From: Bacteroidales bacterium UBA4116
GTDB lineage: Bacteria > Bacteroidota > Bacteroidia > Bacteroidales > Tannerellaceae
Assembly: GCA_002381645.1 (NCBI GenBank)
Contig: DFXE01000025.1
Span: forward strand, 131,597 to 195,285
Direction of reading: 5' to 3'
Length of the DNA stretch: 63,689 bases
Shown here: positions 28,720 through 37,523 of the stretch, piece by piece
How the letters are laid out: each line of letters opens with the position of its first letter
How positions within the stretch are numbered: position 1 is the stretch's first letter
The notes under the pieces: generated by a model
The model's database searches: none
Told to the model about the DNA's origin: nothing
Seen by the model: the letters and a program-made list of their open reading frames with translations, nothing else
Position numbers and translations under genes: made by a program

Positions 28720-29850
28720 TTATTGCATAGCAACTTTCGGCATGGCAAATAATGCTTTTCCCGTTAATCGTTGGATATCACGTAACAACGGGCGTTCGTC
28801 CTGTGCGCAGAAGGTGAGGGCGGTTCCTGAATTTCCGGCTCTTCCGGTACGTCCGATCCGGTGAATATACGTTTCCGGAACATCGGGCAGATCGTAATTA
28901 ATGACCAGTTCCAACTGGTTAATATCGATACCGCGCGCGGCAATATCCGTGGCGATCAACACACGTGTTTTATGGCTTTTAAAGTTGGTAAGCGCGCGTT
29001 GTCTTGCTCCCTGCGATTTATTCCCGTGAATGGCTTCACTGCCTATTCCGGCTTTGCAAAGGATACGGGCTATTTTATCCGCCCCGTGTTTGGTACGGGA
29101 GAAAACCAGTACGGATTGTTTTTTCTCTTTTGAAAGCAGATGCAGAAGCAGATCTTTTTTCTCCTGTTTCTCCACATAATACAGGTATTGTTTTATGGTT
29201 TCAACAGGGGTCGATACCGGAGTTACTTCCACTCTTTCCGGTTTGTTCAGCATAGAGCGTGAAAGATCGACGATGGTATCGGGCATGGTTGCCGAGAAGA
29301 ATAAGGTTTGTTTTTCTTTCGGTAATTTCGGAAGTATCCGTTTGATATCGTGGATAAATCCCATATCCAGCATACGGTCGGCTTCATCCAGGACGAAGTG
29401 GCGTAACGTTTTAAGATTGATAAAACCCTGGTTCATCAGGTCGAGTAACCTTCCCGGTGTAGCGATCAGTATGTCTACTCCTCTCTGGAGTTCGTCGGTT
29501 TGCGCTTTCTGCTTTACACCGCCGAAAATAACGCAATGGCGTAATCCGGTATATTTGGCGTAATCTTTAAAACAGTCGCTTATCTGGATAGCCAATTCCC
29601 GTGTGGGTGTTAATACCAGGGCTTTAATTTCTCTTTTCCTGATTACTTTTTTTTCCTGATACAAATGCTGGATAATAGGAATGGCAAAAGCGGCGGTTTT
29701 TCCGGTTCCGGTTTGCGCCAGGCCTAACAAATCTTTATTATTTAATACCACCGGTATGGCGTCCTGCTGGATAGGGGTAGGGTTTTGATAACCTTTTTCA
29801 GATAAAGCCTTCAAAACAGGCTCTATAATGCTTAATTCTTTAAATGTCAT
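28720..29850 (-). CDS. DEAD-box RNA helicase (RhlE type)
   Basis: A 376-residue ATP-dependent RNA helicase. Motifs in order: Q motif (NPTPIQQDAIP, ~22-32), Walker A AQTGTGKTAAF (~44-54), PTRELA (~87), DEAD in LDEADRMLDMG (~154), SAT (~185), RGIDINQ (~304) and HRIGRTGRAG (~330). The protein stops soon after the helicase core, lacking the basic C-terminal tail of many RhlE proteins. Likely roles are ribosome assembly or cold-adapted RNA remodelling. It is monocistronic on the minus strand. Confidence 0.94.
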   Translation of the reverse strand: MTFKELSIIEPVLKALSEKGYQNPTPIQQDAIPVVLNNKDLLGLAQTGTGKTAAFAIPIIQHLYQEKKVIRKREIKALVLTPTRELAIQISDCFKDYAKYTGLRHCVIFGGVKQKAQTDELQRGVDILIATPGRLLDLMNQGFINLKTLRHFVLDEADRMLDMGFIHDIKRILPKLPKEKQTLFFSATMPDTIVDLSRSMLNKPERVEVTPVSTPVETIKQYLYYVEKQEKKDLLLHLLSKEKKQSVLVFSRTKHGADKIARILCKAGIGSEAIHGNKSQGARQRALTNFKSHKTRVLIATDIAARGIDINQLELVINYDLPDVPETYIHRIGRTGRAGNSGTALTFCAQDERPLLRDIQRLTGKALFAMPKVAMQ

Positions 29851-29985
29851 GTAATTGAAACTGCTCAGTTAGCAGTCATCTCTAATTTATAATTCACAAA
29901 TAGTGGGGAAAAACTGGTGAGTAGAACCAACACGAATTGTTTTGATGGTGCAAAGGTATGATAATAATCGGTTCAATGATATAAA

Positions 29986-30016
29986 AAAGCCGGTATTTTT
30001 AGCATACCGGCCTTTC
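29986..30016 (-). terminator. Terminator of the flavin oxidoreductase gene
   Basis: The stem gccggtat / ataccggc (29989-29996 and 30004-30011) with a 7-nt loop is followed on the minus strand by a T-run. It lies 20 nt after the stop codon of the minus-strand gene at 30036. Confidence 0.75.
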
Positions 30017-30035
30017 GAATGGTTTGATATCTATT

Positions 30036-31094
30036 TTATTCCGTAAGGAAATCTGCTTTCAGCATGGAAATAACTTCCTTTACGCTGCTTATCTTTTTAG
30101 ATAGATGCGCGTTTATGCCGGCAAAGGCATATCCTTTTTTCATATTACCTTTTGCAGCCTGGTAAAGCGCCTGGATAATACAATACGGGCTTTTGGTATA
30201 ATCACATGTTTTGATGCAATGGAACGGACAGCTTTTGGGTTTTTCGGTACCATTCTGGACATTCTTGATAAATTCCCCGTCTATAGCCCTTCCCGGCATT
30301 CCTACAGGGCTTTCGATGATGCGGATATCTTCTTCTTTCGCGTTGATATAGATGTTTTTGAATTCCGTCGACGCATCGCATTCCTCGGTCGTTACAAAGA
30401 TAGAACCCATTTGCACGCCCGCTGCTCCCATATCCAGGAATTTACGGATATCTTTTCCGGATGAAATACCGCCTGCGGCAATCACCGGTATATCTTTCTG
30501 GTCTTTATACTGGGCAGCTATTTCGATGACTTCAGGTACTACATGTTCGAGGGAAAAACTTTCGTCTTCCAACTGGTTTTTCTTAAAACCTAAATGCCCG
30601 CCTGCTTTCGGTCCTTCTACAACGATAGCGTCGGGCAGGTAACCGAAGTTGCTTTTCCACTTATCGCAGATAATTTTCGCGGCGCGTGAGGATGAAACAA
30701 TAGGAACTAATTTGGTAGAACTCTCGGGCGTTAAATAGGATGGTAAATCCAACGGAAGTCCGGCACCGGCGAAAATAACATCTGCTTTTTCGGCAATAGA
30801 GGTTTTCACCATATCGGAGAAATTGCTCAATGCCACCATGATGTTCACACCAATGACGCCTTTGGTCTTTTCCTTGGCTTTACGGATTTCTTCTTTTAAT
30901 CCGTAAATACAATTATTCAGGTAGTCGTTAGGGCTTTTGCGGTAAATAAGTCCTAATCCTGCACAGGAGATTACACCCAGGCCGCCTTCATTTGCAACCG
31001 CGGCTGCAAGTCCTGAAAGCGAGATGCCCACACCCATTCCTCCCTGAATAATGGGTAATTTGATTTCTTTGTTTCCGATAAAAAATGATTTCAT
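30036..31094 (-). CDS. NAD(P)H-dependent flavin oxidoreductase (nitronate monooxygenase family)
   Basis: A 352-residue FMN-binding TIM-barrel protein of the nitronate monooxygenase / FabK superfamily. Visible motifs are LPIIQGGMGVGISLSGLAAA near residue 13, IVVEGPKAGGHLG near 158-170, IPVIAAGGISSG near 205 and AAGVQMGSIFVTTEEC near 225. It may detoxify alkyl nitronates or act as an enoyl-ACP reductase-like enzyme; sequence alone does not choose. A C-terminal cysteine group (CPFHCIKTCDY, then YCIIQALYQAAKG) is a distinguishing mark of this subfamily and might bind a metal or a cluster. The start is the ATG at 31094; a TTG lies two codons upstream. Confidence 0.88.
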   Translation of the reverse strand: MKSFFIGNKEIKLPIIQGGMGVGISLSGLAAAVANEGGLGVISCAGLGLIYRKSPNDYLNNCIYGLKEEIRKAKEKTKGVIGVNIMVALSNFSDMVKTSIAEKADVIFAGAGLPLDLPSYLTPESSTKLVPIVSSSRAAKIICDKWKSNFGYLPDAIVVEGPKAGGHLGFKKNQLEDESFSLEHVVPEVIEIAAQYKDQKDIPVIAAGGISSGKDIRKFLDMGAAGVQMGSIFVTTEECDASTEFKNIYINAKEEDIRIIESPVGMPGRAIDGEFIKNVQNGTEKPKSCPFHCIKTCDYTKSPYCIIQALYQAAKGNMKKGYAFAGINAHLSKKISSVKEVISMLKADFLTE

Positions 31095-31294
31095 AATCAA
31101 TAAAAAAATAATATGTAATTTAAAAAAACAAGGAAGTTGCGAAAGGTCAATGTCGACAATGAAAAAACTTGATACAGAAGTAAGAAGAATACAAAGCAGA
31201 TAAAGAACGAAAAGAACTTAGTTGTTTAGGGTGGCAAATATATCAATTAATTCCATATCTTAGTAATAATGTGGGAATTATTACATATTATTTT

Positions 31295-31302
31295 TACTTT
31301 TG
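31295..31302 (+). promoter_or_regulatory. -7 box upstream of the lipoprotein gene
   Basis: The octamer tacttttg matches TAnnTTTG and ends 35 nt before the start codon at 31338. No clear -33 element. Confidence 0.45.
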
Positions 31303-31337
31303 CAACCAGATATATAAAAAACAATAACAACCGTTTT

Positions 31338-31925
31338 ATGAAATACAAATTTTTATTCCTCATTTTCCCGGTTTTCCTCATTTTATCAGGCTGTAATGTA
31401 GCCAAAGAACTGGGCGGCGCTTACAATATGATCAATTGTAAATATGATTATAATTCCATATCGAGCCTGAACCTGGCAGGTATGAATCTGTCGAATGGTA
31501 TTTCATTGGCCCATTTGCCGCAGATCACCTCTATCCTTACCGGCAGGGCAACTTCTATTCCGTTGGATTTTACGCTTAACCTGGATGTGACCAATCCGAA
31601 CCAGTCGTCGGCTTTACTCCACGGGCTTCAGTATATATTAAGTATAGACAACGTACAGTTTACAACGGGCACCGTAAACCAATCGCTGAATATTCCGGCA
31701 GGAGGGAAGCAGCTGTTGCCGTTGACCATTGGTTTAGACCTGGCGGCTTTACTGAAAGGCGACTCCAAAAACGCCGTAGAGAAAATAGCCAAAAACTTTA
31801 TTGGTATCGGAAACGATAAATCCAATATAACCATTCAGTTAAAACCGACATTTATGATCGGCGGATATCCGGTAACGGCCCCGTCTTATATTCCGGTTAC
31901 TTTTGCTTTCGGTGGAATGAAATAA
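31338..31925 (+). CDS. Hypothetical lipoprotein, possibly LEA14/WHy-like
   Basis: A 195-residue lipoprotein. I use the ATG at 31338, which gives the signal peptide MKYKFLFLIFPVFLILSGC with the lipobox LSG-C19; the frame is open 23 codons further upstream. The mature part has alternating hydrophobic strands (LDFTLNLDVTNPNQSSALLH, QLLPLTIGLDLAALL) that resemble a water-stress/LEA14-type beta-sandwich; this is inference. Function is unknown. It ends 4 nt before the convergent P-type ATPase gene. Confidence 0.65.
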   Translation: MKYKFLFLIFPVFLILSGCNVAKELGGAYNMINCKYDYNSISSLNLAGMNLSNGISLAHLPQITSILTGRATSIPLDFTLNLDVTNPNQSSALLHGLQYILSIDNVQFTTGTVNQSLNIPAGGKQLLPLTIGLDLAALLKGDSKNAVEKIAKNFIGIGNDKSNITIQLKPTFMIGGYPVTAPSYIPVTFAFGGMK

Positions 31926-31929
31926 GCTG

Positions 31930-34641
31930 TCAGCGGATGACATTCCCCGATTTGGATGTGTCTATTTTCCTCATAACGGCTTTTTCAATCTCTACAATTA
32001 CAAATACCCCTATTCCCATGATCAACGGATACATCCAGTCGCCGAAATCCATGGGAACGGTTCCCAGTATACGGTTCATAAACGGGACGTATGTCACAAA
32101 TAATTGAAGGGCGATCATCAGGAGGCAGACAATAAATACGGACTTATTGGAGAAAAAGTCTTTATTGAAAGCAAAATTACGGATACTCCGGCTGTTGAAT
32201 AAATGAAACATCTGAGTAAAGACGATCGTTTGTAGGGTAATGGTTCTTACCATGGTTTCATTCATTCCGTTGTCGAGCAGGATATTGTTTAAAATAAGTG
32301 TTCCTCCACCGATCAGTATGGAAACAAACAATATCCTCCAGATGAAATACCCGCTTAACAGGGGTTGGTTGGGTTCACGCGGCGGACGTTGCATGACGTC
32401 GGGTTCGGCCTTCTCAAAAGCAAGCGCTAAGGAAACGGTGACCGAAGTGACCATATTCACCCATAAGATCTGGATAGGTGTCAGGGGTAACATCGTACCG
32501 AACAGGATACTTCCGATGATCAGGAAACTTTCCGCACCGTTGGTCGGTAATATAAACAGAATGGTCTTTTTCAGGTTATCATATACCCTGCGGCCCTCTT
32601 CAACCGCTGATACGATCGTGCTGAAATTATCGTCTACCAATACCATTTCGGCGGAATCTTTGGTTACTTCCGTACCTTTTATACCCATAGCTATTCCGAT
32701 ATCTGCTTTTTTAAGCGCCGGGGCATCGTTTACGCCGTCTCCCGTCATGGCCGATATGGAGCCGTTCGCCTGAAGCGCATTTACAAGCCGGAGTTTATGT
32801 TCGGGACTGGTGCGGGCAAAAACATCGTATTCCTTCACCACGTCGCGCAGTTCGTCGTCATTCATCTTTTCGAGCTCTTTTCCTTTTATCGCTTTTTCCC
32901 CGTCGCCGATGCCCATTTCTTTACCGATCGCTTTGGCTGTGTCGGCATGGTCGCCGGTAATCATTTTTACCGTAATGTTTGCTTCCGAACATTGCTTGAT
33001 CGCTTCAATGGCTTCTTCCCTGGGCGGGTCTATTATACCGGCCATACCAAGTAATGTAATGCCCTCTTTCACATCGTCGTGATCGATATCGGTTTTGTCT
33101 TTCTCTACGATTTTATAACCTCCCCCCATTAACCGTTTACCGGTTTCAGCGATTGCGGTGACCTTATTTTTCCAGAATTCCCTGTCGATATCTTCTTCGC
33201 CCGATTCGCTTTGTTGTTTTCCGGCCATTTCCAGTAAACGGTCGGGGGCGCCTTTAATGTAAATAATACGGTCGTCTTCGCGGTCGATCAGGATCGCCAT
33301 ATATTTATATTTCGAATCAAAAGGAATGGTTGAAAGGCGTTCCGGTTTATCCAGTTCGATTTCCGCTTTATCAAATAAGGTTAACAAGGCTCCTTCCGTA
33401 GGATCCCCTTTTACCATGCAATTCCCCGTCTCGTCTTCTCCTAATTCGGCATCATTGCAAAGCTTAAAGCAGGTTACCAATTCGCGGAGAACCGTATTTT
33501 CGTCTATATTTACTTTTTCCTTGTCCAGGGTGATATCTCCTTTTGAATTATATCCTGTGCCTGATACGTCATAGTCGTTGTCTTTTGTTACGACAGTTTT
33601 CACCGTCATTTCGTTTTTTGTTAAGGTCCCGGTTTTATCCGAGCATATAACCGATACGGCTCCCAGTGTCTCGACGGACGGTAATTTTCGTATAATGGCT
33701 TTTTTATCGGCCATATTCCGGACCCCCACCGACAGGATAATGGAAAGGATGGCCGGTAATCCTTCGGGTATAGCGGCAACAGCCAGTCCGATCACACTCA
33801 GCAACAATACGTCGGGTTCATAATCACCGAAGAAGTAACCGTATATATACACCAGTATGGCTACTCCGACGATTACGATGGAAATTGTTTTACCGAATTT
33901 ATCCGTTTGTTTAAGCAGGGGAGTGGTCATTTCATCCACTTCCGACATCATCTGGTTTATTTTACCGATTTCCGTGTCTTTTCCGATAGCGGTAACGATG
34001 CCTGTACCTGTTCCGGCGCTGACTGTTGTACCTGAGAAAGCCATATTCAACCGGTCACCTATATCCGTATCGTCATCCAGCGTTTCCGTATTTTTATCGG
34101 AAGGTTCCGATTCGCCGGTCAGCATGGATTCTTCGATTTTCAGGTTATTGGTGGAAACCAGGCGTAAATCGGCGGGGACTTTATCTCCGGGGTTCAGTAA
34201 TACCACATCTCCAATGGTCAGTTTAGGAGCTTCAATTTCCTTTCTGTCGCCATTGCGTAGTACATCCGCTTTCAGGGAAAGCATGTTTTGTATGCTTTCC
34301 AATGTTTTTTCGGCTTTGAATTCCTGTACAAAACCGATCACCGCGTTTATAACCGCTACCAGTAAGATAACGGCAGTATCCAGATAATGCCCTAATACAG
34401 CCGTAACGATAGCTGCCACAAATAAGACATATATCAGGATATCGTTGAAATGTTTCAGGAACCGGATGATCACATTTTTCTTTTTCTTGGGCGGAAGCTC
34501 GTTTTCTCCAAATTCACCGAGGCGTTTTTCGGCTTCATTATCTGATAATCCGGCCTCAGTATCAACATTTAACTGTTCCACCACTGTTGCGGTATCTATC
34601 GCATACCATTTTTCATCCGTTTTTATATTATTCTTATCCAT
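31930..34641 (-). CDS. P2-type cation-transporting ATPase
   Basis: A 903-residue P-type ATPase. Landmarks: actuator loop MLTGESEPSD near residue 175, TM4 motif AIPEGLPAILS near 290, phosphorylation site CSDKTGTLTKN near 335, KGDPTEGALL and KGAPDRL in the nucleotide domain, and the hinge MTGDGVNDAPALKKADIG near 632. The TM4 PEGLPA sequence is shared with Ca2+ pumps, but TM6 reads NMVTSVTVSLAL instead of the NLVTDGLPA of SERCA/PacL, so one Ca2+ ligand Asp is missing. Ca2+, Na+ or another ion remains open. A 12-residue LPPKKKKNVIIR basic patch precedes TM1. Confidence 0.9.
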   Translation of the reverse strand: MDKNNIKTDEKWYAIDTATVVEQLNVDTEAGLSDNEAEKRLGEFGENELPPKKKKNVIIRFLKHFNDILIYVLFVAAIVTAVLGHYLDTAVILLVAVINAVIGFVQEFKAEKTLESIQNMLSLKADVLRNGDRKEIEAPKLTIGDVVLLNPGDKVPADLRLVSTNNLKIEESMLTGESEPSDKNTETLDDDTDIGDRLNMAFSGTTVSAGTGTGIVTAIGKDTEIGKINQMMSEVDEMTTPLLKQTDKFGKTISIVIVGVAILVYIYGYFFGDYEPDVLLLSVIGLAVAAIPEGLPAILSIILSVGVRNMADKKAIIRKLPSVETLGAVSVICSDKTGTLTKNEMTVKTVVTKDNDYDVSGTGYNSKGDITLDKEKVNIDENTVLRELVTCFKLCNDAELGEDETGNCMVKGDPTEGALLTLFDKAEIELDKPERLSTIPFDSKYKYMAILIDREDDRIIYIKGAPDRLLEMAGKQQSESGEEDIDREFWKNKVTAIAETGKRLMGGGYKIVEKDKTDIDHDDVKEGITLLGMAGIIDPPREEAIEAIKQCSEANITVKMITGDHADTAKAIGKEMGIGDGEKAIKGKELEKMNDDELRDVVKEYDVFARTSPEHKLRLVNALQANGSISAMTGDGVNDAPALKKADIGIAMGIKGTEVTKDSAEMVLVDDNFSTIVSAVEEGRRVYDNLKKTILFILPTNGAESFLIIGSILFGTMLPLTPIQILWVNMVTSVTVSLALAFEKAEPDVMQRPPREPNQPLLSGYFIWRILFVSILIGGGTLILNNILLDNGMNETMVRTITLQTIVFTQMFHLFNSRSIRNFAFNKDFFSNKSVFIVCLLMIALQLFVTYVPFMNRILGTVPMDFGDWMYPLIMGIGVFVIVEIEKAVMRKIDTSKSGNVIR

Positions 34642-35310
34642 AGCTATTTATTTGAACTTTCTTTAGAGTATAGGAACCGATAAAAAAGTTGTATTGTTCA
34701 TAAAAGGCAGGTACTTTGAGGCACATATTATGCTTTACGGTTCCCGGTGGTTCCCCCGCTTATCGGTTACGGTTGGTTTGTTATCGTGCTGAAACGTAGA
34801 ATACATCTTCATTCACGGCCGTAAATAAGCTGAAAATGACAGAGGGCCCGGATGTAGAAGATTTGATGTCTCATGTGCCTGAAAACAGGTGTTGAGCTAT
34901 CCTTTTGAGGAACTTTGGTGCCTCTTATGACGTCAAAAAGGACGGCTTAAAGGACAAAAAAAGGCAGGAAAAAGCTTGTTAACGGTTTGTTTTTCAATCT
35001 TCCGGAAAAGATTCCCATTTGGGAAAAGATAAAAAGTTTCTCTGATAATTATCATTAATATACTTATTTTTAATTAGTTATTCTTTTCAGTGACCTGAAT
35101 ACATATTTTATGGAGGGGGAGTGTGGGGGTGTGTTGGGGGATGTTTTCCTTATAGAGCTAAGTAAATGTTCCTTTGTTCCTTTTGTTATATATAGGGGAA
35201 CAGAATACATATATAATGTTACGGAACGTCGTCCGACACTCCCCAACACCCCCCCCGTACCGCGTAAAGTTAAGCCCCTGATAAAAACATACACACACGC
35301 TTGTGATCGT

Positions 35311-35351
35311 AAACAGCTCCCGTCCTAAATAAAATAGGACGGGAGCTGTTT
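35311..35351. repeat. Perfect 17-bp inverted repeat
   Basis: The arms 35311-35327 and 35335-35351 (aaacagctcccgtccta and its exact complement) are separated by 7 nt of A/T. The stem is very stable. Neither flank has a strong T-run, so it may be a terminator, an mRNA-stabilising stem or a regulatory site for the spondin gene. Confidence 0.6.
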
Positions 35352-35377
35352 GTATCAGGACGTGTCCTAAAAATGGT

Positions 35378-35407
35378 ACATACCTAAACAGGGTATGTCT
35401 TTTTTAT
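35378..35407 (+). terminator. Terminator-like hairpin ahead of the spondin gene
   Basis: A 7-bp stem, acatacc at 35378-35384 and ggtatgt at 35392-35398, followed by a T-rich stretch on the plus strand. No plus-strand gene precedes it closely, so it could terminate a leader transcript of the spondin gene at 35509. Confidence 0.5.
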
Positions 35408-35508
35408 TCCCTTGTTTTTACAGCTGCATAAAATAAACTTTTATGCCATCATTTTGTTGTATGGGTAATTTAAAAAGGGAATTTTCAAAAACTAAAAGAA
35501 TTGAAACA

Positions 35509-36774
35509 ATGAAAAAGAGATTTTTATCCGCTACACTTTTAGTAGCATTATTAGTTAGTGCAACCTGGTTGACTTCGTGTGATGACGATGATGATAAGAC
35601 AGGCAATTTCTCATCTGTTATCTCTTTCGAAAATGTTACTGAAGTACAGGATTTTGTACAAAGCGGTACTTTCCAGAAAGCCGGAAGCCAGCCTCTTATC
35701 ATGCCGGGCGACTCTGTAAGTTTTACATTTAGCGCCGGAAGGGGACAGACTTTAATGTTTGCCACCATGTATGGTTATTCAAACGATTTATTCTTCGCAC
35801 CGGAAAACCCGGGTATACAGTTATTCAATTCTGACGGTACGGCTATTACGGGAGATGTATCTTCACATATCAGAATATGGGATAACGGTACAAGGGTAAA
35901 CCAGGCGCCCGGACCGATTGTGATCCACCCCGGAGATGCTGAAAACGGCAATGTAACCATGATCTCGGGAACGGATGCACAGGGACATACGTATCCTGCA
36001 GCTTCCGAGCTTATGCGACTAACGTTAGCTTATAATGATCGTGCGTCTGAGTTTACGGCAACGATCACCAATATTTCCGGAGGGAAAGCTAATGAAACTC
36101 CCTTCTCCCCCGGTGTATATGCAGTTCCTAACCTTGTAGGCGGAAATCCGGTAAATGCCGTACCTTTCTTTACGGTAGGGGAAAAATCAAACGCTGAACT
36201 TACTGCATTAGCTGAATCAGGAAATGTAGAAACTTTACGTGATGCTATTTTTGATGTCACCGGTATAATTACCACCTTGTCGCCTGCGATCGTAGTTATT
36301 TATACAGGAACGGTTAATCCTATTTATACATTGAATGAAAAAGACGGTGGTCATGGCCTGAAAGCGTTAGCTGAAACGGGTAATCCTAACGAACTTAGGG
36401 ATTATCTGATGACACAACCTAATGTAATATCTGTACATGTATCGGGAACCCAGTCTGCTGCACCGTCACAGAAATTAGAAGTTCGTTATGAAGCGAATGA
36501 GGTTTACAATATTGCTTACGCTACCATGTTCGGATATTCTAATGACTGGTTCTTTACGAATAATGCAGTTATCGGTGCCAACCATAAAGGAAACATTACC
36601 GATAGAACCGTATTATTGGATAACGGAACAGCTGTAAGCCAATACCCCGGAGCCGGAAACAGACAGGCTATGTTCGGAGGAACATCTCAGGCAGAAGATA
36701 ATGTGATCACTCCTGTTGGAAATCTTTATCCTGTACCGGCTGTATCGGATATGATAAAAGTGGAAATCCGCTAA
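35509..36774 (+). CDS. Spondin-domain lipoprotein with two repeats
   Basis: A 421-residue surface-type lipoprotein. The start is the ATG at 35509, giving the signal MKKRFLSATLLVALLVSATW with the lipobox LTSC and a following run of Asp, a possible surface-export signal. Two spondin-like units are visible: residues ~35-185 (FATMYGYSNDLFF near 83, IWDNGTRVNQAPG near 125) and ~300-421 (YATMFGYSNDWFF near 342, LLDNGTAVSQYPG near 370). The linker has LNEKDGGHGLKALAETGNPN. Spondin domains in eukaryotes are extracellular adhesion modules; the bacterial role is unknown. Confidence 0.82.
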   Translation: MKKRFLSATLLVALLVSATWLTSCDDDDDKTGNFSSVISFENVTEVQDFVQSGTFQKAGSQPLIMPGDSVSFTFSAGRGQTLMFATMYGYSNDLFFAPENPGIQLFNSDGTAITGDVSSHIRIWDNGTRVNQAPGPIVIHPGDAENGNVTMISGTDAQGHTYPAASELMRLTLAYNDRASEFTATITNISGGKANETPFSPGVYAVPNLVGGNPVNAVPFFTVGEKSNAELTALAESGNVETLRDAIFDVTGIITTLSPAIVVIYTGTVNPIYTLNEKDGGHGLKALAETGNPNELRDYLMTQPNVISVHVSGTQSAAPSQKLEVRYEANEVYNIAYATMFGYSNDWFFTNNAVIGANHKGNITDRTVLLDNGTAVSQYPGAGNRQAMFGGTSQAEDNVITPVGNLYPVPAVSDMIKVEIR

Positions 36775-36832
36775 TTAAGGATACTGCCTTTAAAGAAATG
36801 ACATAAGACAAAAAGTCTTACAAAGGAAAACA

Positions 36833-36882
36833 CCCCGGGTAAACCAACGTTCGTCGCAGGCTTTATCCGGGGTTATTATTTT
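36833..36882 (+). terminator. Terminator after the spondin gene
   Basis: The stem ccccgggtaaa / tttatccgggg (36833-36843 and 36862-36872, one wobble) is followed by ttattatttt. It lies about 60 nt after the spondin stop codon. Confidence 0.75.
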
Positions 36883-36923
36883 ACATGAATGTCTTTCATG
36901 GTCCTTTTCAATTTTTTGTAATA

Positions 36924-37437
36924 TTATTTATTCAGAAACTCTTTTACCACCACTTCAAAAAATTGCGGATACTTATTATGTGCATCGTGAGGCGCAAAAG
37001 GGATGTTGAAAAGAACGGATTTTTCTATTTTAGCTGCAAGTTCAACAGCACTTTCAAGAGGAATCGCATTATCATCATTACCTCGAATAATCATTGTTGG
37101 GATAGTAATATTTTCAACGCTTTGAAGTGGGTATCCGTCTTTCGTTTTGTCCGTCCACATATCAATTATGCATTTTGTAAATCGCTCAAAATCGGGTTGA
37201 GGATTATGTAGTTGATAAAAATCTAAAAAATATCCTTTCCAATCATCAAACGTTATATCTTTCACTATTTGTTCCATAAGTTCGGCATCGGATAAACTCC
37301 ACGTTGCGCCAATAGTAATTATTCGCGCCATCAACTTTGATATATTCCCCCCCTTTGTGGTTAAATTCAATAGTTTGAGCATTTGATGTAATTGCAACAA
37401 GAGCCAATACAAATATAATTAAAACAATTCTTTTCAT
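36924..37437 (-). pseudogene. Alpha/beta hydrolase with internal deletion
   Basis: Two overlapping frames carry the two ends of one gene. The 5' part (37437 down to about 37320) encodes a signal peptide MKRIVLIIFVLALVAITSNA and the N terminus FNHKGGEYIKVDGA. The 3' part (about 37325 down to 36924, another frame) encodes the hydrolase C terminus: ITIGATWSLSDAELMEQI, TIPTMIIRGNDDNAIP, NIPFAPHDAHNKYP and EFLNK. From family knowledge about 100 residues are missing between them, including the HGG oxyanion loop and the GxSxGG nucleophile elbow, and the frame is shifted. The product cannot be an active hydrolase. Confidence 0.8.
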
Positions 37438-37523
37438 TTTTATTTCGACTTAATCGTATTACTGATGCTCAATTTACCGCCTTAAAATAGAATGTCTCAT
37501 ACCAATATCATACTTATTGTAAA

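Larger units (their letters stand above)
34642..35508. other. 867-bp spacer with G-tracts and hairpins
   Basis: No gene is supported between the P-type ATPase and the spondin lipoprotein. The region holds, in order: a G-rich block (35112-35140, runs of 2, 5, 5 and 5 G), a matching C-rich block (35241-35256), a perfect 17-bp hairpin (35311-35351) and a terminator-like hairpin (35378-35407). Overlapping open frames across the G- and C-rich blocks are low-complexity artefacts. Confidence 0.5.

Noticed and set aside
35070..35328. Overlapping open frames on both strands around the G/C tracts
   Set aside because: Low-complexity Pro/Gly-rich translation of the G- and C-runs; no start context and no protein-like composition.
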